Below, in pieces: positions 25,955-34,921 of a DNA stretch of 64,000 nt. The stretch comes from Mesorhizobium sp. M2A.F.Ca.ET.046.03.2.1. Its GTDB lineage: Bacteria; Pseudomonadota; Alphaproteobacteria; Rhizobiales; Rhizobiaceae. The translations under genes were made by a program, and so were the position numbers. The notes below the pieces were generated by a model. That model saw only the letters and a list, made by a program, of their open reading frames with translations. It had not been told where the DNA came from and did not search any database. The number at the start of each line of letters is the position of its first letter. The stretch's first letter is position 1. The stretch spans positions 3,534,001-3,598,000 of the forward strand of contig NZ_CP034449.1 in NCBI RefSeq assembly GCF_003952425.1. The letters run 5' to 3'.

Positions 25955-26975
25955 GAGCAGTTCGCGTTTTATCTGATTCGGGATTCCCAAGGATGAGCAA
26001 ATCAGATTTGATGTTCTGACCGTTGGAGGTCGGGACTGACGAAGGCTTATTCGATGGATCTTCGGGAGCGAGCACTGGCCCGACTTGAAGAGGGCGAGAC
26101 GAGCCGTGAGGTAGCTGCGGCTCTGAGGGTGGCGGTGTCGAGCGTGATCAAGTGGGCGGCGCGCAAGCGTCGCCTTGGCAGTGCGGCACCTGGCAAGATG
26201 GGCGGTCACCGGCCCTATCTGATCGATGGGAGCATCGTGCTTTCGTCCTGGGCTAGGTCGAGCGAGATGCCAACGTGACGCTTCATCAGTTGACGGCGGC
26301 ACTGGCTGAACGTGGTCTCATCATCCACCCTGCGAGCGTCGGTCACTTCCTGCATCGCGAGGGCAAGAGTTTTAAAAAACCCATTCTGCCGGCCGAGCAG
26401 TTCAAGCCCAAGCTGATGCGCCGGCGAGCGCAATGGATGCGCTACCAGACCCGCATTGACCCTACGCGCTTGGTCTTCCTGGATGAACCATGGGTCAAGA
26501 CAAACATGGCGCCATTGCGCGGCTGGGGTGTGCGCGGCAAGCGGCTGATGGCCCACGCACCATATGGCCATTGGAAGACCATGACCTTCATCGCCGCGCT
26601 ACGCCATGATCGGGTTGGAGGCGCCTTGGGTCATTGACGGCCCTATCAATGCGCAGGCCCTCCGTGCCTATGTCGCAACCGAGCTCATCAAAGCCCTGAA
26701 GCCGGGGGACATCGTCATTCTCGACAATCTCGGTTCCCACAAAGGCCAAGCCGTCCGCGATATCGTCAGAGCTGCTGGGGCGCGGCTCTTCTTCCTGCCG
26801 CCCTACAGTCCAGATCTCAATCCAATCGAGAAGCTGTTTGCTAAGCTCAAGCACTGCATCCGACCGTGCCGCCAAACGATCACAACGCCATCGCCCACAC
26901 CCCAGGTCAGCCCAAACGAATGCAACAACTACATGGAAAGCGCAGGCTATAAGTCAACCTAAATGCGAACTGCTC
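25955..26975 (+). mobile_element. IS630-family insertion sequence, transposase frameshifted
   Basis: A ~1,021-bp element bounded by inverted repeats GAGCAGTTCGCGTTTTA and its near complement ending GCGAACTGCTC, each flanked by TA (25953-25954 and 26976-26977), the TA duplication of IS630/Tc1. The transposase appears in three pieces: MDLRERALARLEEGETSREV (26054), MTLHQLTAALAERGLIIHP (26275) and, after about 26610, WVIDGPINAQALRAYV with VILDNLGSHKG and FLPPYSPDLNPIEKLF (catalytic D..D..E region). Frameshifts near 26245 and 26612 and an internal change near 26870 make it inactive by itself. Confidence 0.85.
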
Positions 26976-26977
26976 TA

Positions 26978-27489
26978 GGACTGCAGAACCTGTGGACGTC
27001 GTTCCGCTATTCCTCTCGTGCCGTTCGGACTAATGCTGCCCGGGCCGGCCGCGTACGGTCGTTAGGCTCCCCCTTTCCAGGCGCGTATGGGATGGACTTT
27101 CGCGATCCCTCGCTGCGGGCATCGTGTCAGCGCAAAAATTGAATGCTCCTACGAGCGGCTTTAAGCTTGTCATGAAGATGGTCTATGTCGGGCAGCAATC
27201 TTTCGCCTGTCAAAGCACTAGCGTCTGGAATAAAGAGCGGCTGATTGCAGTAGAGTTCTTCGAACAGGCCTGAGAATTGAACCATCTGACCAGGAAGTGG
27301 CATTCAAATCGCGATTGCGGCGTGGTTGCTTGCGCATTCCGTGCCCTCATTGGCAAATAGCCGTTTGGACGGACAATTGAAGGTGCGCCCATGCATCGGC
27401 ACGATCGACCTCGGAGCGTTTCTATCACGACTCGCGGCTGTTTGAAGATGTCCTTGGGTAAATTATGAACAAGGGGAAAGGTTCTCGAC
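26978..27489. other. intergenic region, nothing recognised
   Basis: About 510 bp after the IS630 element. No frame has clear similarity. A weak TGGCATTCAAATCGC at about 27295 has RpoN-like GG-N10-GC spacing but leads only to a pseudogene. Confidence 0.4.
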
Positions 27490-28080
27490 ATGACGTTGCC
27501 CGATCAGTTCAAGCGCACTGTAGTCATTGCGGTGGATTTACATGACTGCATCGAAGCGGATGGGGCATGGTCGATCTACAATCGAGAAGAGCTGCTGCGG
27601 AGTGCCAAGACAGCTCTCCGATGCATGCCGTGCAGCGGGGCTGCCTATTGTCTATACACAGAATTGGTATGATCCAAGAGGAGTAGACGCGCTACGTCAC
27701 GAGGCTTTGAACGGCGGACGCCCATCACATAGCGTCGGGCAGGCTGCCGAGATTCATCGTGGACCTGAAACCGGAAGCTAGCCTTGTACGAAAGCAGCGT
27801 CCCAGCGCGTTCTACAACACGAATTTGGAGATTTTGCTGCGCCGATTGAATGCGGACCATCTTATAATGTTCGGAGCTTAAGCGAGGTTTGTTTGGAAAC
27901 GACAGTGTGAGACGCGATTTCGCGCGACTACCGCATCAGGATTTTCAAGGATGCCTGCGGCACCGCGACTGAACTGATGCATATGACGCCATGCTTGACT
28001 TGGCCAACTGGCTTTACGCAGGCTCGGTGATCACCGCGGACAACCTAAAGAGGGCTCTGGAGGGTATGCCAACAAGGATT
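27490..28080 (+). pseudogene. isochorismatase-family cysteine hydrolase, decayed
   Basis: Pieces in different frames reconstruct this family: VVIAVDLHDCIEADGA at the start, IVYTQNWYDPRGVDAL, KQRPSAFYNTNLEILLRRLN, and CVETTVRDAISRDYRIRIFK with the nucleophile-bearing CVETT motif. A final piece MLDLANWLYAGSVITADN follows to about 28080. At least four frameshifts are needed, so it is inactive. Such hydrolases include N-carbamoylsarcosine amidase-like enzymes. Confidence 0.7.
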
Positions 28081-28350
28081 GGCGCTTCGATAGGCCCACT
28101 GCATTTGCTTACACACTGGAAAACGTTAAATCCTCTCTACAGCTCCCTTTGAGAGAGACGGCCTCTCAATTGGAAGCCTTTTAAGCAGGCCTATCGCGAA
28201 GCCAACCGCCGGCGCGTCAGCCGATCCGGGCAGTAAAAGTTGGGTGGACAGAACTGGGCGGTCAGTTCACGCCGCTGCTGCATAGGGAGGAACCCGGTTC
28301 GCGGCACTGCTACAGTTGCCTTTCAGGTTCTGTCATGTGCGGATCTTAAC

Positions 28351-28450
28351 GCGTCACGTTGAGTTCGCTGGCCGCGTTCTCGTACTTCATGCGCGGCCAC
28401 CGGTCCACGGCGAGAAGCGATTACCTCGGGTGAAGATTGTGAGGCTTGAT
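28351..28450 (-). pseudogene. decayed lysR 5' end (module copy B)
   Basis: Thirty consecutive bases at 28351-28380 are identical to 12520-12549 inside the intact lysR (codons for the ENAASELNVT region), and the rest up to 28450 aligns to the first ~35 codons of that gene with the ATG changed to ATA and small indels. The body of the gene is absent. Its orientation and distance to the operator blocks match the intact lysR promoter. Confidence 0.75.
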
Positions 28451-28457
28451 ATCAATC

Positions 28458-28519
28458 AGGTCTATACCCGACGCCATCCTTTCAGTCTACGAGACGCCCG
28501 GAATATGGTTTATTCGAAA
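28458..28519. promoter_or_regulatory. LysR promoter/operator module, copy B (E1/E2 operon)
   Basis: AGGTCTATACCCGACG, TTTCAGTCTACGAGACG and GGTTTATTCGAAA follow in the same order and spacing as in the intact lysR-oxidase promoter (12634-12696). The E1 alpha gene begins about 95 bp to the right. Confidence 0.65.
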
Positions 28520-28613
28520 AGAGTTATTCTGGGCTTGCGTGCCGCGACAATCTTGGTCGGCGATAGGTATCGAGTAGCCACATCGACAACGGGTTTGACC
28601 GGAGTAGATCAAC

Positions 28614-29648
28614 TTGGAACACAAAATAGAGGCGTCGACGTCTAACATTATGCCTGCTCAATTCGCGAGAAGCTTGTATTACGACATGGCGCGTATCAGG
28701 CAGTTTGAGAACCGGGTCGTCACCCTAGTCGATGACAACGAGATCGCCGGCGTATGTCACGAGTACAGCGGGCAAGAGGCGGTTGCGGTTGGTATTTGCG
28801 GCGCACTCACGACTTCAGACATCGTCACAAGTACCCATCGAGGGCATGGCCACACACTGGCGAAGGGCGGCGACGTTGGCAGAATGTTTGCTGAGCTGCT
28901 CGCGCGAACGGGCGGATACAATAAGGGTCGCGGCGGATCCATGCACATTGCTGACGTCGGGATTGGAATATTTGGGGCGAATGGTATCGTCGGCGCTGGA
29001 GCCCCTATAGCCTGTGGTGCGGCTCACAAATTCAAAGCTGCTCGCGAAAACCGCGTTGCTGTTTCATTCTTCGGCGACGGAGCAATCAACCAAGGGGTCC
29101 TCCACGAGGCGATGAACCTCGCGGCGATTTGGGATCTTCCTGTCATTTTCGTCTGCGAGAACAATCAGTACGCGATCTCGACGCCTCTCAAAGAAGTCAC
29201 GATCCTAGACCCTTACGTTCGCGCCCAATCCTACGGAATGCCTGGTGTGTGCGTCGATGGCATGGACGTCGAGGCCGTTTATCACGCTGCTCTCACTGCT
29301 ACGGAACGCGCTCGGACCGGCAAAGGCCCAACGTTCATTGAGTGTCAAACCTATCGCTACTTTGGGCATTATACAGGCGAGCGTCACATGAAGATGAACT
29401 ATCGATCTCAAGAGGAAGTCGATCGCTGGAAGTTGCGGGACCCTATCAAGATCTGGGCGGCGCGTATGATGGAAAGTGGCTTGTGCGCTCAAGAAGACAT
29501 TGAAGCTATCGATGCCGAGGTCAACATTGAGATCGATCGGGGCGTCGAGTTCGCTAGGAGCAGCCCCCCGCCGAACCCGGCCGAGGCTCTCGATTGCATG
29601 TATGCCGTGCCGTATCCGAACACTCCGGCATGGGGAGTAGAGCCGTGA
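28614..29648 (+). CDS. thiamine-dependent 2-oxoacid/acetoin dehydrogenase E1, alpha subunit
   Basis: A 344-residue E1 alpha of the pyruvate/acetoin dehydrogenase type. The thiamine diphosphate motif runs from FFGDGAINQGVLHEAMN to VIFVCENNQYA; the active-site THRGHGH and the phosphorylation-loop-like YKRG counterpart (YNKGRGGSMHI) are present. A TTG start at 28614 is favoured by GGAG nine bases upstream; the first ATG is at 28650. It would decarboxylate a 2-oxoacid or acetoin and, with E1 beta, load the acyl group on lipoate. First gene of an operon behind a LysR-type module. Confidence 0.9.
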   Translation: MEHKIEASTSNIMPAQFARSLYYDMARIRQFENRVVTLVDDNEIAGVCHEYSGQEAVAVGICGALTTSDIVTSTHRGHGHTLAKGGDVGRMFAELLARTGGYNKGRGGSMHIADVGIGIFGANGIVGAGAPIACGAAHKFKAARENRVAVSFFGDGAINQGVLHEAMNLAAIWDLPVIFVCENNQYAISTPLKEVTILDPYVRAQSYGMPGVCVDGMDVEAVYHAALTATERARTGKGPTFIECQTYRYFGHYTGERHMKMNYRSQEEVDRWKLRDPIKIWAARMMESGLCAQEDIEAIDAEVNIEIDRGVEFARSSPPPNPAEALDCMYAVPYPNTPAWGVEP

Positions 29649-30628
29649 GACAGCTGAGATTTCTTCAGGCCATGAACGAAGCCTACCATCAGGCCATGGG
29701 GGCAGATGAGAGTGTCATGATTATCGGGGAGGACATTCGAGGTGGAATTCGCGGTGAGACGAAAGGCCTCCATGGCGCTTTCGGCGATCTCCGCGTACTC
29801 GACACACCCATTTCCGAGGCAGCGTTCACCGGCTTCGCTACGGGGGCGGCTTTGGCCGGTTTGCGCCCAATCGTTCAGTTTCAAGTTCCCTCACTGATTT
29901 ACGTCGCATTCGACCAGCTAGTCAATCAAGCGGCGAAGATGCGATTGATGTTAGGAGGTCAAGCAAATCTTCCAATCACTTACACGCTTATGGTGTCTGG
30001 ATCGCGGGGTGGAAACGCGGGCCAGCACTCAGACAATCCCTATCCGTACCTCCTACACGCTGGCTTCAAGGTTGTTTGCCCTTCGAATGCCTACGACGCC
30101 AAGGGCCTCATGATCCAGGCGATCCGCGAAGACGACCCCGTCGTTTTCATAGCATCAGCCATGTCGCTTCCGCAAAAGGGTCCGGTGCCGGAGGAAATCT
30201 ATGCCGTCCCTTTCGGTTGCGGTGACGTTAAGCGTGAAGGATCCGATGTCACAGTCATTGCTATCGGGCATTTAGTGCCCGAGGCTCTAGCTGTCGCTGA
30301 GCGCCTCGCCCAGGAGAAAAACATCAGCGTCGAAGTGTGGGATCCTCGGTCTCTCTTGCCGCTTGACAGGGAAGGGCTGTTGAAGTCCGTCAAGAAAACT
30401 GGCCGCGTCGTAATCTACGACGACACGAACCGTACTTGTGGGTTCGCCGCCGAATTGAGCGCAATAATAGGGGAGCTGGCGTTTTCATCTCTCAAGGCCC
30501 CGATCAAGCGTGTCACGCGAGCTGACGTTCCTATGCCGTTCAATCTTGCGCTCGAAGCTGCTGTTCTGCCGAAGCCGCAGCAACTGGAAGACGCGATCTT
30601 AGCCGTAAGGAGCTATGCTCATGTTTGA
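29645..30628 (+). CDS. 2-oxoacid/acetoin dehydrogenase E1, beta subunit
   Basis: A 327-residue transketolase-like beta subunit (MNEAYHQAMGADESVMIIGEDI, DTPISEAAFTGFATGAALAG, QHSDNPYPYLLHAGFKVVCPS, EVWDPRSLLPLD). The GTG start at 29645 overlaps the E1 alpha stop (GTGA), with GGGGAGTAGAG upstream; this coupling fits alpha2beta2 assembly. A second, diverged E1 alpha/beta pair lies at 49651-51661. Confidence 0.9.
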   Translation: MRQLRFLQAMNEAYHQAMGADESVMIIGEDIRGGIRGETKGLHGAFGDLRVLDTPISEAAFTGFATGAALAGLRPIVQFQVPSLIYVAFDQLVNQAAKMRLMLGGQANLPITYTLMVSGSRGGNAGQHSDNPYPYLLHAGFKVVCPSNAYDAKGLMIQAIREDDPVVFIASAMSLPQKGPVPEEIYAVPFGCGDVKREGSDVTVIAIGHLVPEALAVAERLAQEKNISVEVWDPRSLLPLDREGLLKSVKKTGRVVIYDDTNRTCGFAAELSAIIGELAFSSLKAPIKRVTRADVPMPFNLALEAAVLPKPQQLEDAILAVRSYAHV

Positions 30629-30860
30629 AGTTCGTATCCCGAAGATGGGTGCATCGACGGTCGAGGTTGATCTTACGAAGTGGTATGTTTCGGTCGGCAC
30701 CTCGGTCGTTCCGGGTCAGATTCTAGCCGAAGTGGAGTCGGAAAAAACTAACATTGAGATAGAGGCGGAGACCGCAGGCGTGGTTGCCGAAATCCTTGTT
30801 GATGAAGGGTCAGCGACGGAAGTCGGAATCGTCATCTGTCGCATCAACACCGGGCAGTAG
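30615..30860 (+). CDS. free-standing lipoyl-domain carrier protein
   Basis: An 81-residue single biotinyl/lipoyl domain. The lipoylation hairpin reads VESEKTNIEIEAE with the modifiable Lys44, and GVVAEILVDEGS follows. It overlaps the end of E1 beta by 14 bp (ATG 30615; a second ATG at 30621). Since the E2 of this operon has lost its own lipoyl lysine, this small protein is the likely acyl carrier working in trans. Confidence 0.85.
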   Translation: MLMFEVRIPKMGASTVEVDLTKWYVSVGTSVVPGQILAEVESEKTNIEIEAETAGVVAEILVDEGSATEVGIVICRINTGQ

Positions 30861-30995
30861 AAAAGAATCACGGTTCGTTACTTATCTGACTAAACTTCAG
30901 AACCTCCGGCGATTTAAGTGCCACTCCTGGCTGCTTACGTCTGCATACCCATTGGTTAGTATTCGGAGTCAACTGCTCGTTGCTGTAGGACTACC

Positions 30996-31739
30996 ATGAC
31001 GCGGGACAAACGCTTCGAAGGCAAGACGGTTTTGATTACTGGTGGAGCTCGAGGTCAAGGTGCGGCGGAAGCCGTCCAAATCGCAACGGAGGGAGGGCGG
31101 GTTGTCATCGGCGACCTCCTAGACGAGCAGGGCGAACAACTTGCAGCGACTATTGGTGAAAAAGCGTCATACGTGCATCTCGACGTCACTAGCGAGCAAG
31201 ACTGGCGAAGCCTGATCCGCTGTCTGGAGGGGGAGGGGACGGGACTTCATGGTCTGGTCAACAACGCGGCGATTTATGAACCCGTGCCAATGAGGGATTC
31301 GAGCGTCGCGCTCTTCGAAAAGCACTTCCGTGTGAATCAGTTGGGTTGCTTCCTCGGTATGCGGGAAGTCTCACCTCTGATCGAGGCATCCGGCGGTGGC
31401 GCAATAGTAAACATCTCGTCTGTCGCCGGGATGCGCGGAAGTCGAACTTGTATGGCCTACTCCGCGACGAAATGGGCCCTTCGAGGCATGACAAAATGCG
31501 CGGCCCTAGAGCTTGCGCCAGCAGGAATCCGCGTCAATTCTATCCACCCCGGGTGGGTGGAAACCGACATGCTGCTCGCCGAGGATCCGTCCGACAGAGA
31601 GCGCCAGTACGCGCTCATTCCGCTCAAGCGGGCCGGGACGGTCGACGAGGTGGCCGACCTCGTTCTCTTCCTGCTCTCGAACGAGAGCCGCTACATTACC
31701 GGGGCGGAGATCGCGATCGACGGAGGACTGTTGCTGTGA
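30996..31739 (+). CDS. SDR-family oxidoreductase
   Basis: A 247-residue classical SDR. TGGARGQGAAEA is the cofactor motif, NNAAIYEP the N-N-A-G position, and Ser, Tyr and Lys are in ISSVAGMRGSRTCMAYSATK. It resembles 3-alpha/20-beta-hydroxysteroid-dehydrogenase-like members (VETDMLL). It is inserted between the lipoyl carrier and E2 genes, 135 bp after the former, which points to reduction or oxidation of the substrate or product of the E1/E2 complex. Confidence 0.88.
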   Translation: MTRDKRFEGKTVLITGGARGQGAAEAVQIATEGGRVVIGDLLDEQGEQLAATIGEKASYVHLDVTSEQDWRSLIRCLEGEGTGLHGLVNNAAIYEPVPMRDSSVALFEKHFRVNQLGCFLGMREVSPLIEASGGGAIVNISSVAGMRGSRTCMAYSATKWALRGMTKCAALELAPAGIRVNSIHPGWVETDMLLAEDPSDRERQYALIPLKRAGTVDEVADLVLFLLSNESRYITGAEIAIDGGLLL

Positions 31740-31867
31740 GCATTTGAGCCTTCTTAGCCCCAACATCCGTTCAGCTCGAAGATTTTTCCGCTTCGTACCC
31801 CAAGCAGAGCAGCCCGAACCCGCAAACCGCTAGCCCGCTAGATACCTCAAAAGCCACAGTAGAGCCG

Positions 31868-32938
31868 ATGCCTATCAACGTCAGAATGCCGGCCTTCGTT
31901 TCCGATATGGGAGCAGCCACCATTGTAAAATGGATGTTCAACGAGGGGGACGACATAAAGGCCGGAGATGTTTTGGCTCAAGTATCAAGCGGTAGCGATA
32001 CAGGTGAGATCAAGGCCGCTGCCGGCGGTACTCTGGAAAGGATTGTCGTTCCGGAAGGCGCTAACGGTCTAAAAGTCAGGGACCTGGTCGCCGTTCTTGC
32101 CATAAAGACTGAAGCTGGTTCGGTTGCCGCAGCCCCTGGACAACGGTCCGACGCGCCTGGAGGCCCTGCTCCTGCAGCGTCGTCTGGAAGCAAAGGTGCC
32201 AAGGACGACGCTGTTCTTAAGCTGTTTGAGGGCGGATCATATGAACGCATACCTAACGACGGGATGCGAAGGACGATTGCACGTCGTCTGCTGACCTCGA
32301 AGCAAACCATTCCGCATTTCTATGTCGCAGTGGATTGCGAGATCGATCAGCTTCTAGGACTGCGCTCCCGACTCAACGGTGCGGCGCCTAGGGCCGCGGA
32401 CGGACTGCCGGTCTACAAGTTGTCCGTCAATGACATGGTGATAAGGGCCTTGGCGCTTGCGCTGCGTGACGTTCCGGACGCGAATGTCTCCTGGACCGAG
32501 GGCGCTATTCTTAAACACCAGCACGTCGACATAGGGGTAGCTGTCTCGATCGCAGGCGGTCTGATCACGCCGATCATACGCAAGGCTGAACAGAAAACAC
32601 TTCAAGTCATTTCCGCCGAGATGAAGGACCTCGGCAAACGCGCGAGAGATCGCAAGCTAAAGCCTGAAGAATATGAAGGCGGCACGACATCGATCTCGAA
32701 CATGGGCATGATGGGGGTCAAAGAGTTCGCTGCCGTGATCAATCCCCCCCACGCTACGATTCTGGCAGTCGGTGCGGGCAGACAGCATGTAGTCGTCAAG
32801 AGCGGTTCAATGGCCATCGCAACGGTGATGAGTGTTACCCTTTCCATCGACCATCGCTGTGTGGACGGCGTGCTCGGAGCAAAGTTGCTGCAGATATTTA
32901 AGAGCTATATTGAAAATCCTATGAGCATGGTCGCCTGA
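31868..32938 (+). CDS. 2-oxoacid dehydrogenase E2 acyltransferase with degenerate lipoyl domain
   Basis: A 356-residue E2. Residues 1-80 form a lipoyl fold but the hairpin reads QVSSGSDTGEIKAA: Ser43 replaces the lipoyl lysine. A Pro/Ala linker (about 85-110) leads directly to the catalytic domain; the usual peripheral E3/E1-binding domain is absent. The catalytic part (RRTIARRLLTSKQTIPHFYV, LSVNDMVIRALALALRDVPD, DHRCVDGVLGAKLL, His329 and Asp333) is intact and resembles the housekeeping alphaproteobacterial PDH E2. With the free lipoyl protein at 30615 it appears to be a split E2. No E3 gene is nearby. Confidence 0.9.
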   Translation: MPINVRMPAFVSDMGAATIVKWMFNEGDDIKAGDVLAQVSSGSDTGEIKAAAGGTLERIVVPEGANGLKVRDLVAVLAIKTEAGSVAAAPGQRSDAPGGPAPAASSGSKGAKDDAVLKLFEGGSYERIPNDGMRRTIARRLLTSKQTIPHFYVAVDCEIDQLLGLRSRLNGAAPRAADGLPVYKLSVNDMVIRALALALRDVPDANVSWTEGAILKHQHVDIGVAVSIAGGLITPIIRKAEQKTLQVISAEMKDLGKRARDRKLKPEEYEGGTTSISNMGMMGVKEFAAVINPPHATILAVGAGRQHVVVKSGSMAIATVMSVTLSIDHRCVDGVLGAKLLQIFKSYIENPMSMVA

Positions 32939-33019
32939 GCATGAGGTCCAAGTTTGGCAACTAGACGCTTGCGTTATGGCCGGCGAAGGTAGCGTATTCG
33001 CGATCTTGCGCATGAGCGG

Positions 33020-33094
33020 CTGGACATAAGCTGGGTTTACGGCCAGCGAATCCTTTTGCGCATTCTCAGGACAATTGCTGGCGCCTATCATTGC
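33020..33094 (+). promoter_or_regulatory. repeat A, copy 3
   Basis: TGGACATAAGCTGGGTTTAC, then AGCGAATCCTTTTGCGCATT and TTGCTGGCGCCTATCATTGC on the plus strand. It lies about 240 bp before the SDR at 33330 and reads toward it, as the other copies do toward their genes. The surrounding 390 bp hold no gene. Confidence 0.65.
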
Positions 33095-33329
33095 AAGCCA
33101 ATTGGCCAGGCTGCCTATACGGGTTGTTTCTGCGGCAGAATGTTGATCCCTGTCGGACGGTGCTGGACAATGTCATTCCGTATCCGTGTCGCGGGGCCGT
33201 TTTAGTGATGATAGCCGGCAGAGTGGCACAGACCCGCAAAAGCAACAACGGGCGCCACCCGTATCGGGATCATGATCCCGGTCAATTTATTGGGGCGAGG
33301 CCAACATACAAACTTGGATCAAAGGCAGC

Positions 33330-34103
33330 ATGGATTATCTGAAGAAATTCGACCTGTCCGGCAAGCGTGCAATTGTAACCGGAGGGGGGCGCGGTATCGG
33401 GCTTGAAATCGCTCACGCTCTCGGCCAAGCGGGCGCGTCAATTGTCATCGCGGACTTGGACGCGAATAGCGCTGCTGCCGCTGCGGCCAAACTCGCATCA
33501 TGCGGTATCGCGGCAAGTCATCGCGGCATCGATGTGGCAAAGCCGGATGCGGTTACGGCGCTCGCCGACGAACTGAATGCCGAACAGCCGATCGACGTCC
33601 TTATTAACAATGCCGGTATAGCCCGGATAACCGAGGCCCTCGACACTTCCGACGCGGACTGGCTGGCAACGATGCGGGTCAATTCGGATGCTGCATTTTG
33701 GTGTGCGAGGGCCTTTGGCCGGCACATGATCGCCCGTCGCTGGGGCAACATCGTGAACATCGGATCCATGTGCGGCATGATAGTGACGCAGCCACAGAAC
33801 AACACCGCCTATATTACCAGTAAGGGCGCCATTCACATGATGACGAAGTCGCTGGCCTGTGCCTGGGCAAAGCATAATGTGCGAGTAAATGCGGTAGCTC
33901 CAGGATATGTTACAACAGAGATGACAATTTCCCCGAGGAATGAAAGCTCATTTCAGTATGATCGATGGTTAGAGCAGACTCCGCTGGGAAGAATGGGCGA
34001 GTCCCATGAAGTTGCATCCGCGGTGCTGTTTCTTGCCAGCCCTGCATCAAGCTATTGCACGGGAGCCATCCTGTCCGTTGATGGCGGCTATACATGTATG
34101 TGA
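33330..34103 (+). CDS. SDR-family oxidoreductase (gluconate 5-dehydrogenase-like)
   Basis: A 257-residue SDR with TGGGRGIGLEIA, NNAGIARI, IGSMCGMIVTQPQ and the catalytic Tyr-Lys in YITSKGAIH. The C-terminal SVDGGYTCM and the LACAWAKHNVRVNAVAPGYV block are shared with the SDR at 51803-52564 (DGGYTCW), and both follow E1-type genes, so they are probably paralogous partners of the two E1 units. The substrate is unknown. Confidence 0.88.
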   Translation: MDYLKKFDLSGKRAIVTGGGRGIGLEIAHALGQAGASIVIADLDANSAAAAAAKLASCGIAASHRGIDVAKPDAVTALADELNAEQPIDVLINNAGIARITEALDTSDADWLATMRVNSDAAFWCARAFGRHMIARRWGNIVNIGSMCGMIVTQPQNNTAYITSKGAIHMMTKSLACAWAKHNVRVNAVAPGYVTTEMTISPRNESSFQYDRWLEQTPLGRMGESHEVASAVLFLASPASSYCTGAILSVDGGYTCM

Positions 34104-34590
34104 GCGACGGATAATTCATTGGAAGTGACTAACTGCCGCGTCAGTAAGATGTCACTTCAGAATCAATATAAGCGTATCGATTTGGGGGAGTGGAATGTTG
34201 GTGCAGGTGCGTCGGGTGCGGAGCCACCTAAGAGCTTAAAATCGTGGCGTGAAGGATAACTTGGACGTTCGGGTTTTAGAGAGAGATCTCGTTGGGGAAA
34301 ACGGGCCATGGCCTGCTATTTGGCGCATTAACCGCCGCTGATCCGCCTGCATCCGCCGGCCGGTCGCGGTTGCGGGAAGAACATCCGCTGGCTGGCCGGA
34401 GTCAAATAAAGTCGTATAGCCGGACGATGCGTGACGATCCTGCGCAACCGCGGAATACGGATCTCCATTGCGAGATTTGTCGGGCTATCACTAAAGGCTG
34501 AGAGGTGCCCCAGATAGGCTGATGGGAAGTTGATGGCAAACTAGGCTCGGTGAGGCGACCGGTCTCACGCCACCATGACATCCCGCCGCT
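34104..34590. other. intergenic region, nothing recognised
   Basis: About 490 bp after the SDR. No frame with similarity was found on either strand before the decayed lysR segment begins at about 34600. Confidence 0.4.
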
Positions 34591-34599
34591 CGGGTGTTG

Positions 34600-34700
34600 G
34601 GCCGAGCCTTGACGCGCTCCATGCGAGAGCCAAGTTGACCTAAGTCTGCGCGAAACCTGTCACTCGGGACTAAGGCTAGCGAGCGCAACGTTTGATATGA
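34600..34700 (-). pseudogene. decayed lysR 5' end (module copy C)
   Basis: Minus-strand text LRSLALVPS (compare MSKLRNLVPS of the intact regulator) lies next to the operator blocks at the expected distance and orientation. Similarity is lower than in copy B and no gene body remains. Confidence 0.45.
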
Positions 34701-34702
34701 AT

Positions 34703-34765
34703 CGGCTTTATGCCAGTCGCGAGCTTTTCAGTCTGCGACTCTTCAGCCTCGTCGTCTATTCGAGG
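34703..34765. promoter_or_regulatory. LysR promoter/operator module, copy C (hydrolase gene)
   Basis: CGGCTTTATGCCAGTCGCGA, CTTTTCAGTCTGCGAC and GTCTATTCGAGG follow the order and spacing of the intact lysR-oxidase promoter. The hydrolase start is about 157 bp to the right. Confidence 0.55.
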
Positions 34766-34921
34766 TGAGGACGAGGACGGCGCTCGCAACTTGGTCGCCG
34801 GTCCCCCTTCGACGAACACGGGTATCCCTGCCACCGCTTTTGTTCCAGCAGGTTACCCGCCGCCTTCTTGCTGAACCTCAAGGGCAGTTCGGCAAGCGCG
34901 AACGCATATGAGGATTGGACC

